Shown piece after piece: positions 25,951-35,074 of a DNA stretch of 64,000 nt. The notes under the pieces were generated by a model. That model made no database searches. It saw nothing but the letters and a program-made list of their open reading frames with translations, and was not told the DNA's origin. The position numbers and the translations under genes are program-made. Each line of letters starts with the position of its first letter. Position 1 is the stretch's first letter. The DNA is taken from assembly GCA_016841605.1 (NCBI GenBank), contig JAENYV010000004.1:186001-250000 (forward strand), in the 5' to 3' direction. Source of the DNA: Dethiobacter alkaliphilus (GTDB lineage Bacteria; Bacillota; Dethiobacteria; DTU022; UBA8154).

Positions 25951-28235
25951 CAAATTACCGTTTTATAGGCAAATCTACTCAACGCAAAGATGCTCTTGAT
26001 ATCGTGACGGGTAAAGCGAAATTTATCAATGACTTTACCTTACCTGATATGCTCTATGGTAAAGTACTAAGGAGCCCTCTTCCCCATGCGAACATTAAAA
26101 GTATTGATGTTACGGAAGCAAAATCTTTCCCCGGGGTAAAGGCTGTTCTTACGTATAAGGATGTTCCGGACTGGATGGCGGGCTCAGCCCCCCAACACGT
26201 CCGAATTCTTGACAGTAAAGTCCGCTATGTTGGAGAGGCAGTTGCTCTTGTAGCTGCTGAGACGGAGGACATAGGAGCAGAAGCTCTCCGACTTATTAAA
26301 GTAGAGTATGAATCCTTGCCTGCAGTCTATGATGTGGAGGAAGCTACCCAACCTGATGCTCCCCAGTTATATGAAAAGTTTCCGAGAAACATTTTACCCC
26401 AAGGAATCCGGGTGTTCGGGCTGCATCCGCTTCAGGAAGTTGTTATTGGGGATATTGAAAAAGGACTTGAAGATGCTGATTTTGTAATTGAGGGTACCTG
26501 TTCCTATGAAAATATTCCTAATCCCATGCCCCCGGAATCTCCCGCAGTAATCGCTGCATGGGAAGGGCCTGATACTCTCAACGTTTGGTTGGGGTCACAG
26601 GGTCCCCATATTGTTAAAGTTGCTCTTGAGAAGTGGATGGGATCCATAAATATACGTTCCGTCGGGTATTCCGTTGGGGCAAGCTACGGGTCAAAATATA
26701 TGTCCTGGCAATATACTATGCCTGCTGCTGCGCTGGCGCAAGCAACAGGCCGCCCTGTAAAGCTTAGCTACGGGAAGGCGGAACATTTGGCTGCCTTCAC
26801 AGTACGACTGGGTTCCCGTATTCATGGCAAGGTAGGCATAAAGAAAGATGGTACCGTAACCTTTCTTTCCGGTGATTGGCTGGTTAATACCGGTGCTTTT
26901 TCTGAAGCATCACAGGCCATGGTTGCTGTAGGTTGTGGTGAGGCACAACTTATTCTCAGGTGCCCTAATTGGAGTTTTAAACCCAAAGTAGTATGTACCA
27001 ATCGCACGGCTTCCGGACAGGTGCGAGGTTTCGGAGGTCAGGAATTAAAATGCGCGTTGCTACCCATCCTTGCTTTGGGTATGGAGAAGGCCGGTATTGA
27101 TCCGGTTGACTTTTTTAAACGAAATTATGTAAAACCGGGAGAGGGCTATTACTGGCGTGATGGGGAATGGTGGGTATGTGAAGGTATTGATTATACCAAA
27201 GCAATAGAAAAAGGAGCCGAGACCTTTGGTTGGAAAGAGAAATGGAAGGGGTGGCTAAAACCCACCTCAGTCAAGGGTGCAAAGCGGCGGGGCGTTGGTG
27301 TTGGCATTCATGGAAATGCCGATGCCGGTGAGGATGTGTCTGAGGCATTTGTTCGCCTTGAAACCAATGGTACAGCGATAATTTATTGCGGCTTACCTGA
27401 ACACGGTACCGGTCAACGTACAAATATTTGTAAAATGGTGGCTGAAATTTTGCAGATTCCTCTTGATAGGGTTTCAGTTACACCGGCGGATTCACTCGTT
27501 AATCCCGTTGAGATCGGACCTGTCGGTTCAAGGGGAACTTACGCTATCGGAAGTGCAGTTATAGCTGCTGCCGAAGATGCTAAAGAACAACTTTTTGAAA
27601 AAGTAGCCCGGAATTTAAAAGTAAAACCGGAAGACTTGGAGACGTTAGACGGAATGGTTTACGTGAAAGGAAAACCAGAGGCAAGGATCTCCTGGGGAAA
27701 AGGAATGAACTATTCCGGTACCTGTCTGGGACGCGGCCGTTTTGAGTCTGATTTCTCAAAGCCTAATTTTATGATGATTTTCACTGAAGTAGAGGTTGAT
27801 ACTACTACAGGGAAGATAGACCTCATCAGGGTAGTAGGTGCAACTGATGTCGGGCAAATTATCGATCCCCTTTGCCTTACCAATCAGCTTGACGGGTGCC
27901 TGGGCTCCGCCGGTATCGACAGCGCTCTCTTCGAAGAGGCGGTGCTCGATACACGCCTCGGACGTATAATGAATCTCAACATGATCGACTATAAATGGCG
28001 TACTTTTGCGGAACTTCCCGAAATGGAACATGTTATTCTTGAAACACCGTTCTCCACCCATCGCTTTCACGCTATTGGTGTAGGTGAGATTACCCCGTCT
28101 CCCGGCCCCCCTGCTGTCCTTATGGCCGTATCCAACGCGATAGGTGTATGGATGCATGATTATCCGCTTACACCCGATAAGGTTTTGAGCTCCTTAGGAA
28201 AGATAGCTGCTACAAAGAGAGGAGAAAGAGCATGA
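25947..28235 (+). CDS. Molybdenum hydroxylase, large molybdopterin subunit (copy 2)
   Basis: 762-residue Moco-binding catalytic subunit, xanthine dehydrogenase/hydroxybenzoyl-CoA reductase family. Motifs: VGASYGSK near the cofactor, VRGFGGQE, and the active-site Glu714 in GVGEITPSPGP. It aligns end to end with the 1344 protein but with clear divergence, for example around HVRILDSKVRY versus PIRLLDRKVRY. The two enzymes may therefore act on related but different substrates. Overlaps the genes on both sides by four bases, so all three subunits are coupled. Confidence 0.92.
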   Translation: MTNYRFIGKSTQRKDALDIVTGKAKFINDFTLPDMLYGKVLRSPLPHANIKSIDVTEAKSFPGVKAVLTYKDVPDWMAGSAPQHVRILDSKVRYVGEAVALVAAETEDIGAEALRLIKVEYESLPAVYDVEEATQPDAPQLYEKFPRNILPQGIRVFGLHPLQEVVIGDIEKGLEDADFVIEGTCSYENIPNPMPPESPAVIAAWEGPDTLNVWLGSQGPHIVKVALEKWMGSINIRSVGYSVGASYGSKYMSWQYTMPAAALAQATGRPVKLSYGKAEHLAAFTVRLGSRIHGKVGIKKDGTVTFLSGDWLVNTGAFSEASQAMVAVGCGEAQLILRCPNWSFKPKVVCTNRTASGQVRGFGGQELKCALLPILALGMEKAGIDPVDFFKRNYVKPGEGYYWRDGEWWVCEGIDYTKAIEKGAETFGWKEKWKGWLKPTSVKGAKRRGVGVGIHGNADAGEDVSEAFVRLETNGTAIIYCGLPEHGTGQRTNICKMVAEILQIPLDRVSVTPADSLVNPVEIGPVGSRGTYAIGSAVIAAAEDAKEQLFEKVARNLKVKPEDLETLDGMVYVKGKPEARISWGKGMNYSGTCLGRGRFESDFSKPNFMMIFTEVEVDTTTGKIDLIRVVGATDVGQIIDPLCLTNQLDGCLGSAGIDSALFEEAVLDTRLGRIMNLNMIDYKWRTFAELPEMEHVILETPFSTHRFHAIGVGEITPSPGPPAVLMAVSNAIGVWMHDYPLTPDKVLSSLGKIAATKRGERA

Positions 28236-29212
28236 AATCTTTTGCCCATGTTAATGCCCGCTCAGTGGATGAAGCTATTCAACTGCTTACAAAATACAAT
28301 GGAAGAGCGAAGCTTAATGCCGGTGGAACGGATCTTATTGGGGTCTTAAAGGACCGTATTCTCCCCGGCTATCCTGAAGCGATCATCAACATCAAAACAA
28401 TTCCTGGTCTTGGTACCTTGGAAAAAGGCGAGGATAGTGTAAGTATCGGTGCGTTAACTCCTCTTGTTAATTTAATCGAATCTCCTTTTATTGAAAAGAA
28501 CTATCCTCTTCTTCAAGAGGCCGCCAAAACTGTCGCCTCTCCACAGGTTAGGAATATGGCGACGGTCGGCGGCAACATCTGTCAGGATACACGTTGCTGG
28601 TACTACCGCTACCCTGATCAGATCGGAGGCATAATCGAATGCTTTCGGAAAGGTAAGAAGGGCTGTCCTGCCGTTGCCGGTGACAATCGTTACCATGCTA
28701 TTATGGGAGCTGCAAAGTGTTATGCGGTTTGTCCTTCCGACATTGCTGTGGCCTTAATTGCTCTTGGGGCAACCCTTACCATTGCCGGCGCGGAGGGAAG
28801 TCGCACTATCCCTCTGGAAGATTTCTATACCCCCTTAGGGAACGTTCTTGCCCCGGAGGAGATGATTAAGGCGATCAGAATTCGAAAACCTTTCCCCTCT
28901 ACCAAACAAACCTTTCTTAAATTTACAATCAGGAAGCCGATTGATTTTGCCGTGGTCAGCGTGGCATCAAATATTACTATTGAGCAAAGGATCTGTACTA
29001 GAGCCCGGATTGTTTTGGGGGCGGTAGCACCCACCCCTGTCCGTGCCTTTGCGGCAGAGGATTTTTTAAAAGGAAAAGAATTGTGCGAGGAAATTGCTGT
29101 TGAAGCAGCGGCGCTTGCTTTGGCAGGGGCTAAGCCCCTTTCTAAAAATGCTTATAAAATAGAGATCGCAAAAACTTTAGTGAAGGAGGCAATATTATCG
29201 AAGATAAAATGA
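28232..29212 (+). CDS. Molybdenum hydroxylase, FAD subunit with extra Cys-rich insertion (copy 2)
   Basis: 326-residue FAD subunit. FAD motifs are AGGTDLI (30-36) and ATVGGNI (110-116). The inserted cysteine pattern Cys117, Cys122, Cys137, Cys145, Cys163, Cys167 is identical in spacing to copy 1. Such an insertion carries a [4Fe-4S] cluster in the HcrB subunit of 4-hydroxybenzoyl-CoA reductase. Last gene of the trio; a long perfect hairpin follows at 29299. Confidence 0.9.
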   Translation: MKSFAHVNARSVDEAIQLLTKYNGRAKLNAGGTDLIGVLKDRILPGYPEAIINIKTIPGLGTLEKGEDSVSIGALTPLVNLIESPFIEKNYPLLQEAAKTVASPQVRNMATVGGNICQDTRCWYYRYPDQIGGIIECFRKGKKGCPAVAGDNRYHAIMGAAKCYAVCPSDIAVALIALGATLTIAGAEGSRTIPLEDFYTPLGNVLAPEEMIKAIRIRKPFPSTKQTFLKFTIRKPIDFAVVSVASNITIEQRICTRARIVLGAVAPTPVRAFAAEDFLKGKELCEEIAVEAAALALAGAKPLSKNAYKIEIAKTLVKEAILSKIK

Positions 29213-29298
29213 ATTAAAGAATGAATATTTAATGTGGGGCCAATGGTTATTTATAAAAGGGAGCGGCATCAGTCCTTAAGCCTGTTGGATGTCGTTTA

Positions 29299-29336
29299 CC
29301 GCCCTAAGCCTGAACAAATATTCAGGCTTAGGGCGG
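29299..29336 (+). terminator. Perfect 16-bp hairpin after the hydroxylase trio
   Basis: CCGCCCTAAGCCTGAA (29299-29314) and its exact complement (29321-29336) enclose a 6-base loop. There is no U-tract, so termination is uncertain, but the place fits the end of the module 1 operon. An open frame across it (29234-29506) is not a credible gene. Confidence 0.55.
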
Positions 29337-29506
29337 CTTCACATAAAAACTCTGCCCACACTACAACCTCAAACCATTATTTAAAGTATCTTTCTAATTA
29401 TTACGCCCGACTTATTACGCTTTTCGACAAAGCTGATAGGAAGAAGTATGTCGCCTTGCTTCGGTTTATATCCCAGTGTATCTACAATAATGGCTGTATC
29501 TTTTAA

Positions 29507-29536
29507 TTGACATTTTTAATTTATGTTATATATAAT
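29507..29536 (+). promoter_or_regulatory. Putative promoter for the small gene at 29674
   Basis: TTGACA (29507-29512), 18-base spacer, TATAAT (29531-29536). No module operator is visible next to it. Confidence 0.55.
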
Positions 29537-29673
29537 AATTGAAAACAACGACCTCATAATTTGGTATGGTTGTCAACTATGAACTAACGAAAACAAGGTA
29601 AAATAAGTTGAAATGGCTTAAAAGGCGAAATATTGATAGTCCATGAAACGAACAGCGAGGGGAGGCCCCGGTA

Positions 29674-29946
29674 TTGCTATTGTTTGAGTACTTCGATGAA
29701 CTACAGGAACGCTTTTTTACCTGGTGTGATAATGTCCTGCGAGATTATCTTGACCGTGAAGGAGCTATGCTTAAAAAGTGGTGGCCGCGCAAAAATCCGG
29801 ATGGCAGTTATGAGCTGGTTTTTAAACTGATTGCTTGCGATAAAGCCTTATCCAAAATTTATGTGCCCATACCGGAGGAGTATCACGAACTTCTTGAGCG
29901 TGAGTATTTTATCAATCACCCACCGGACGAAGATGAAACAGATTGA
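29674..29946 (+). CDS. Small hypothetical protein
   Basis: 90 residues from a TTG start placed about 8 bases after a strong GGGGAGG. The protein is rich in aromatic and acidic residues, has no membrane segment, no signal peptide and no cysteine pair, and ends in PPDEDETD. I do not recognise the family. It stands alone between the two modules, with its own promoter-like sequence and a terminator, so it may be independent of both. Confidence 0.55.
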   Translation: MLLFEYFDELQERFFTWCDNVLRDYLDREGAMLKKWWPRKNPDGSYELVFKLIACDKALSKIYVPIPEEYHELLEREYFINHPPDEDETD

Positions 29947-29975
29947 TTTAAGAAAGTTGTAAATAGATGATAATA

Positions 29976-30017
29976 AGAGAGAATCCTTATTATCTTATAG
30001 ACATCAGGATTCTCTCT
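29976..30017. terminator. Bidirectional terminator between the convergent genes
   Basis: AGAGAGAATCCT (29976-29987) pairs with AGGATTCTCTCT (30006-30017) around an 18-base loop. It serves the small gene at 29674 and, on the other strand, the TAXI gene ending at 30052. Confidence 0.65.
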
Positions 30018-30051
30018 TCTCTTAAAGTTAATAATATTTTTTCGCAGTTTA

Positions 30052-31176
30052 CTACTGCTCCAGAAGCTTTCTTTGGTCTTCTTCGGCTTCCGGTGTCCAC
30101 AATCCTTTTTCCTTCCAAAAACGTACAGCTCCTTCATGGTATGGCGCATATAGATTGGAACTAAACATAGTTTCTTGCTTCCAATCTTTTAGAAGAGCGT
30201 GTTGAGGATGGAGTTCCTCATAGTTTTCGTAAAGAGTTTTAGTGATTTCATAGGCGGCATCAGCACTAAGCTTTGACGAAGCAACCAAACATGCATTAGA
30301 ATAAATTAGGGTAACATCCGATTTGAGTATCCCCACTTTCTCTTGTCGTGCGATATGAGAACCAGGCAAGTGATTTAAGAGTGCTTTTACTATTTCCTCT
30401 GGAGGATTATCTCCCTGCTCGGGGGGCAGGTCGCCAAAATTTAAGGCATGTAAGGGGGTTGACGAATCAACTTCGATGCCCTGAGCCCCTACCGGTGTAC
30501 CACCGAAAGATGCATCCAGACTTCCTTCTTGTATGGAACGTAGACTCACGATAGCATCAGGCACAGGCACCGGTAATACATCATCCCAGGTCAAGCCGAC
30601 TGATTCTAACGCAGCAGTTAGACTATTGTGCATTTCAATATTGCCTCCGAATTCGCTGCCGACCTTCTTGCCTTTTAATTCCTTGATTGACTTAATACCG
30701 GAATCAACCCGTACAGTCAGTGGAAGAATAGGTATTTTATGACCACAAACCAAAAGACGGAGGTTTTTGTATGGTTTGTCAAAGTTAATTCCCGTATAGG
30801 CCCAAATGGCATAATTACCGGATATTAAACCCAGTTCAAGCTTTCCCGTTTCCAGAAAAGGAATAAAAATATTGGGCCCGCCGATCGGTTCAACTTGCGC
30901 TTGTATAGGCGAGTAATCGCTAAGCACTTTGGCTACTCCTGTTCCAACGTCATAGAATGATCCGCCAATCTGATTTGTTCCAAGTACGACGGTTGCGGGC
31001 AGTTCTTCTTGCTTAGTAGTCTCATTTTCATTTTCCTTTGGAAGTGATGTCGGTTCAGAGCCGGATTGACATCCACTAAGTATTAGTCCCATAATAACCA
31101 GCAATATCAAGAAAAAACTAAAACACCGCAAATTAGCCTTTCTTTTCTTAACTTGTAACGCATATTTAACCTTCAT
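30052..31176 (-). CDS. TAXI-family TRAP solute-binding lipoprotein (module 2, distal)
   Basis: 374-residue receptor with lipobox LSGC (Cys36) and the TAXI opening GTNQIGGSFYDVGTGVAKVLS. It is the third gene of a minus-strand operon TAXI-permease-TAXI, separated from the permease by 336 bases. It resembles the module 1 receptor (21659) at least as much as its operon mate at 33540. It probably offers a second ligand specificity to the same permease, or replaces the other receptor under different conditions; neither is shown. Confidence 0.88.
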   Translation of the reverse strand: MKVKYALQVKKRKANLRCFSFFLILLVIMGLILSGCQSGSEPTSLPKENENETTKQEELPATVVLGTNQIGGSFYDVGTGVAKVLSDYSPIQAQVEPIGGPNIFIPFLETGKLELGLISGNYAIWAYTGINFDKPYKNLRLLVCGHKIPILPLTVRVDSGIKSIKELKGKKVGSEFGGNIEMHNSLTAALESVGLTWDDVLPVPVPDAIVSLRSIQEGSLDASFGGTPVGAQGIEVDSSTPLHALNFGDLPPEQGDNPPEEIVKALLNHLPGSHIARQEKVGILKSDVTLIYSNACLVASSKLSADAAYEITKTLYENYEELHPQHALLKDWKQETMFSSNLYAPYHEGAVRFWKEKGLWTPEAEEDQRKLLEQ

Positions 31177-31511
31177 TGTTTAAACCCCCTATTTTTTTTT
31201 GATACTTGACTGAACGCAATAGCCTTTCCGTAAAATATTGTCCTTATAAACACCCCCGTCCATCCATGCTTATTTTACTCTGGCTGATCACTGCTCCACA
31301 TAACTGTCGCCGGTATACTGGCTTCTCAGGTCACTATAGATAATCTAGGCCGGGCAATTTTAAGGGCATTGCCCGAGGCTTCAAGAACCAAAAACTACCT
31401 CAAGTTCCCATGCCAGCACGTATCTGGAGGCGGTACTGGCCGAATAATAAAAGCTTGTCCAATTAGAGACAACAGTTCGGTTTGAATTGTATGCACCTCT
31501 GCACCTCCACC
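31177..31511 (-). other. Gap inside the minus-strand TAXI operon
   Basis: No gene supported. On the minus strand it holds a hairpin CGGGCAAT/ATTGCCCG near 31350-31375 without a U-tract and a purine/T-rich approach to the TAXI start. No TetR-type operator is visible here. Confidence 0.4.
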
Positions 31512-33521
31512 TTAAAGAAGGCTGTTTTTTTGTCTGATTTTCTTTAGCCATTCGAACTTCCGGTGACGTAACTCCCACAAGAGCAGGGAGACGGCAATAA
31601 GAAACCCGGTCCCATTTACTATTGCGCCTGTTATCATGTTTTGCTTAAACGGGATAAGCAGGGTAACACCGGCCAGGCAAAACAGAACTCTGTGACCTGC
31701 CGGAAACAAATGATAAAAGTAACCGATCAATCCGACACCTAGGAGCAAAGTGCCGACAACTGCCGTTGTTACCGATAAAAGAATAACCGGCAACCCGGCA
31801 TTCGTTAGAATTAGAGACGGTGAGTATACGAATAAAAACGGGATTATATAAGCCAGTATGCCCAGGCGCATAGAGATTAAACCGATTTTGTTGGGGTTGG
31901 CGCCGACCAGGCTGGATGTAGCAAAACAGGCGAGTGCAACCGGTGGTGTCCAATTAGCTACTGTGGCAAAATAAAAAATAAATAGATGAGCAGCCAGCGG
32001 GAGAACACCCATTTCCACCAGCGCCGGCGCGATGAGAGTACCCACTAAAGCATAGGCCGGCACCGGAGGCATACCCATTCCAAGAATGACCGATGCTATA
32101 GCCGCGATAACAAGAAGCAATAACAGGTTGTTATTGCTAAAACTGGTGAGGGCATAGGCTATATTAAAACCAAACCCGCTGGCAGATGCTACCCCAATGA
32201 TTATACCGGCACCGGCGATCAGGGCGCTGATACTCATCAGCATCCGGCCGGTCCCTTCGAGAGTAGCTACGGCACGTTGTTTAAAATTGCTGCGATTGCT
32301 TTTGGTCGTTAAAAGGAACAGAACCGAGAAAAAGCTTGACACAACACCGGCAATGCTGGGATTGAGACGGATAATCATTAAGGTATAAATAAGGATACCT
32401 ATGCAAGGGATAATAACCCATCCTTCACGCAGAGCTGCTCGAGATTTTAAGATCTCGGTTTTCGGAATACCCACAAATCCTTTTTTCCCGGCTTCCAAAT
32501 CTACCTGGACAAACAATGCCACATAAAACAACAACGCCGGAATTAGGGCGGCAATGGCTACATCCGCGTAAGGTATACCCAGATTTTCGGCTATCATGAA
32601 GGCGATGATGCCCATGACCGGCGGCATGATCCCTCCCCCCGAGGAGGCGACAGACTCCACGGCTGCAGCATATACAGGGTCATACCCGGCTCTAGTCATT
32701 AGTGGAATGGTGACTGTCCCGGTGATCATGGCGTTGGTTGTGCAACCTCCGGTGACTGCACCAATGAGGCTAGACATTCCTACCGCCGCCTTAGCTGATC
32801 CGCCCCTTAAGCGTCCGAGGGTCGCGATGGCCAAATTGGCGAGATGATCAGTTCCTCCAAAAACGGTTAAAACATTGCCGAAGAAAATAAAAGCTAAAGC
32901 AATACCCGCGGCAAGAGTCATTTGACCAAGAATACTATTGGGGTCAACATAAAGAAAATCAATAAGCCTGAACCAGGGTGTGCCGATACTTTGTAACGGT
33001 CCGGGAAAAAAGTCGGCGTATCGGCCATAAAGGATAAAGGTAATAATGACAATTACAAAAACCCACCCCGCGAAGCGCCGGACCGCTTCAATGATAATAA
33101 GTATAGTCAGCATCCCCAAAACGGTTCTTTCAAAGGAAAGCACTCCCAAACTAAAAGCAATTTGGGGATAAAACCACGTAAGGTAAAGGCCTATGGGCAG
33201 TGCCAATACGGCAAGCAGACCGTCATACCAGGGCAAGCGATCACGCGAAGCATTGTTGCTTGCCGGCCTGGAAAAGAACACAGTGACGAAAACGATTGTT
33301 ATAAACAGGCCGACGTACTGCTCCGTGTATAAACCCCAACCAAAATAAGTATGTATACCTGATATGAAAAGAATCCCTAAAACAGGAACCAGGCAAAGCA
33401 GGAAGCGCTGCAGCAGGCCCAGTAGACCTGGGAGTGCCCGGAAATTTCCATTATCAGTCCAGGTGGCCTGTTTTTTTTGTTGTTCACAATTTTCCCGTAT
33501 GGTTTTTTTAATTGAGTTCAT
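31512..33521 (-). CDS. TRAP transporter fused permease, TAXI type (module 2)
   Basis: 669-residue fused 4TM/12TM permease, homologous over its length to the 23114 protein. Conserved segments include VGMSSLIGAVTGGCTTNAM, SSGGGIMPPVMGIIAFMIAE and GMGMPPVPAYALVGTLIAPA. ATG at 33521 follows AAAGAGGTTGAC on the minus strand, 18 bases after the preceding TAXI gene, so the two are translated from one mRNA. It imports an unidentified organic acid for the module 2 pathway. Confidence 0.9.
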   Translation of the reverse strand: MNSIKKTIRENCEQQKKQATWTDNGNFRALPGLLGLLQRFLLCLVPVLGILFISGIHTYFGWGLYTEQYVGLFITIVFVTVFFSRPASNNASRDRLPWYDGLLAVLALPIGLYLTWFYPQIAFSLGVLSFERTVLGMLTILIIIEAVRRFAGWVFVIVIITFILYGRYADFFPGPLQSIGTPWFRLIDFLYVDPNSILGQMTLAAGIALAFIFFGNVLTVFGGTDHLANLAIATLGRLRGGSAKAAVGMSSLIGAVTGGCTTNAMITGTVTIPLMTRAGYDPVYAAAVESVASSGGGIMPPVMGIIAFMIAENLGIPYADVAIAALIPALLFYVALFVQVDLEAGKKGFVGIPKTEILKSRAALREGWVIIPCIGILIYTLMIIRLNPSIAGVVSSFFSVLFLLTTKSNRSNFKQRAVATLEGTGRMLMSISALIAGAGIIIGVASASGFGFNIAYALTSFSNNNLLLLLVIAAIASVILGMGMPPVPAYALVGTLIAPALVEMGVLPLAAHLFIFYFATVANWTPPVALACFATSSLVGANPNKIGLISMRLGILAYIIPFLFVYSPSLILTNAGLPVILLSVTTAVVGTLLLGVGLIGYFYHLFPAGHRVLFCLAGVTLLIPFKQNMITGAIVNGTGFLIAVSLLLWELRHRKFEWLKKIRQKNSLL

Positions 33522-33539
33522 TTTAAGTCAACCTCTTTT

Positions 33540-34631
33540 TTACTGTTCCAGAAGCTTGTTTTGCGTTTCCTCTGCCTCCGGAGTCCATAATCCTTTTTCC
33601 TTCCAGAAGCGTATTGCTCCCTCATGATAAGGTGCAGGTTGATCGGAACTGAACATGGTTTCCTGCCTCCAATCTTTCAGCAAATCATGGATGGGGTGGA
33701 GTTCCTTGTTGTTTTCATAAATGGCCTTGGTAATTTCATAGGCAGCTTCCGTACTCAACTTGCTTGAAGCTGCGAACCAGGAAACAAAATTAATTGCGGT
33801 GCAATCCGATTTAAGGAAACCCTCTTTTTGTTGCCGGTATATGTTTGTACCGGGCATATATTTCTGTAACACTTTGATTAGCTCTTCAGGCTGGTTATCA
33901 CACTCCTCGGGGGGTAGATCGCCGAAATTCAGCGCTTGCAAAGGAATAGCCGCGTCGATTTCCAGGTTAAGAGCACCTGTTGGTGTGCCGCCGAATGATG
34001 CATCAACGCGTCTTTCTTGCAGGGCTCGTATGGCTGATGATGGATCTGCTACAGGTATTTCTTTAACATCACTCCATGTAAGGCCGACAGACTCCAGAGC
34101 CGCGGATATACTTAACTTACCAGTAATGAAACTTCCATACCCACCGGCTACCCTCTTCCCTTTCAAATCCTTGATTGAAGTAATACCGGAATCAATGCTT
34201 ACTACCAGGGGAATTGTAGGATTTCCGTGGCCGCGAACTAGTACCCTCATGTTTTTGTACGGCTTTTCATAGCCTGGTCCTCCGTTGTAGGACCAGGCTA
34301 AATCATTTCCGGATTCGATGCCCAACCCTAGTTCCCCGGATTCCAATAAGGGGTTAAAGGCAACCGGCCCGGCACTTGGCTTTATTACTACCTTAATCGG
34401 CAAGTGATCGCTAAGAACCTTGGCTACTCCTGCTGCGACTATATAACTGGAACCGCCGGTAGGAAAAGTGCCTAGCCCGACTGTTGCCGGCAGTTCTTCC
34501 GGTGTTGTCGGGTTTGTACCTTGATTGGACTTTTCTTGTACATTGTTTGAGAAAGATGTACAACCGCCCAGAATCAGGACAATGAATAACATCGGTACCC
34601 AGGCAGCCCAGAACCAGGAAAATCGCCGCAT
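33540..34631 (-). CDS. TAXI-family TRAP solute-binding lipoprotein (module 2, proximal)
   Basis: 363-residue receptor; lipobox LGGC (Cys24), TAXI opening GTFPTGGSSYIVAAGVAKVLS. First gene of the minus-strand transporter operon, with AGGAGG just before the ATG. Its promoter (34802-34829) carries the same operator as the catabolic promoter at 35836, so import and catabolism of module 2 are probably co-regulated by the TetR protein at 35075. Confidence 0.9.
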   Translation of the reverse strand: MRRFSWFWAAWVPMLFIVLILGGCTSFSNNVQEKSNQGTNPTTPEELPATVGLGTFPTGGSSYIVAAGVAKVLSDHLPIKVVIKPSAGPVAFNPLLESGELGLGIESGNDLAWSYNGGPGYEKPYKNMRVLVRGHGNPTIPLVVSIDSGITSIKDLKGKRVAGGYGSFITGKLSISAALESVGLTWSDVKEIPVADPSSAIRALQERRVDASFGGTPTGALNLEIDAAIPLQALNFGDLPPEECDNQPEELIKVLQKYMPGTNIYRQQKEGFLKSDCTAINFVSWFAASSKLSTEAAYEITKAIYENNKELHPIHDLLKDWRQETMFSSDQPAPYHEGAIRFWKEKGLWTPEAEETQNKLLEQ

Positions 34632-34779
34632 AACATTCGACCTCCTAAAAAATAATTTTATTCGATTAACATTGCCATGATGAAAAAATATTTAAAATTA
34701 TTCAGAAGCAACTGGACGCTCTCATTATGGAATCAAGTATATTTGTGATGAAGAGTAAAATAATGGTTGCAGCGTTTCT

Positions 34780-34829
34780 CTAGTGATCGTTCGTTAAGTA
34801 TATTGTAATAAAATTATTTGCTTTGTCAA
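34780..34829 (-). promoter_or_regulatory. Promoter with module 2 operator, transporter side
   Basis: Read on the minus strand: TTGACA (34829-34824), 16-base spacer, TACAAT (34807-34802), then operator TTAACGAACGATCACTAG (34797-34780). The arrangement, including spacer length and the bases between -10 and operator, is the same as at 35836-35885. Confidence 0.82.
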
Positions 34830-34955
34830 TAATAAAAAAATTCATTTTTTCATAATAAATTATTTAAATATATCTTAATTGTTTGGTAAAGGCTATTTTA
34901 GCTAACCAGAACAACAAAAGGGAACTATAAAGGTTAGCATTAATAATTTTTTATA

Positions 34956-34984
34956 TTGACAATATTTATTATACTATACATAAT
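34956..34984 (+). promoter_or_regulatory. Putative promoter of TetR regulator 2
   Basis: TTGACA (34956-34961), 17-base spacer, CATAAT (34979-34984). No module 2 operator is visible here, so autoregulation is not evident. Confidence 0.5.
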
Positions 34985-35074
34985 AACATTATGTTGTATT
35001 CTTCCTTACAAAATTATTACATAAGGGGTTATGGAAAAACGTAGTATAATAAGTTTAAACAGGAGGTGATTAAA

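Noticed and set aside
29234-29506. A 90-codon open frame
   Set aside because: It spans the perfect hairpin at 29299-29336 and lacks a ribosome site at its start.
31381-31578. A minus-strand open frame of 65 codons
   Set aside because: Overlaps the permease gene end in another frame; no ribosome site or known motif.
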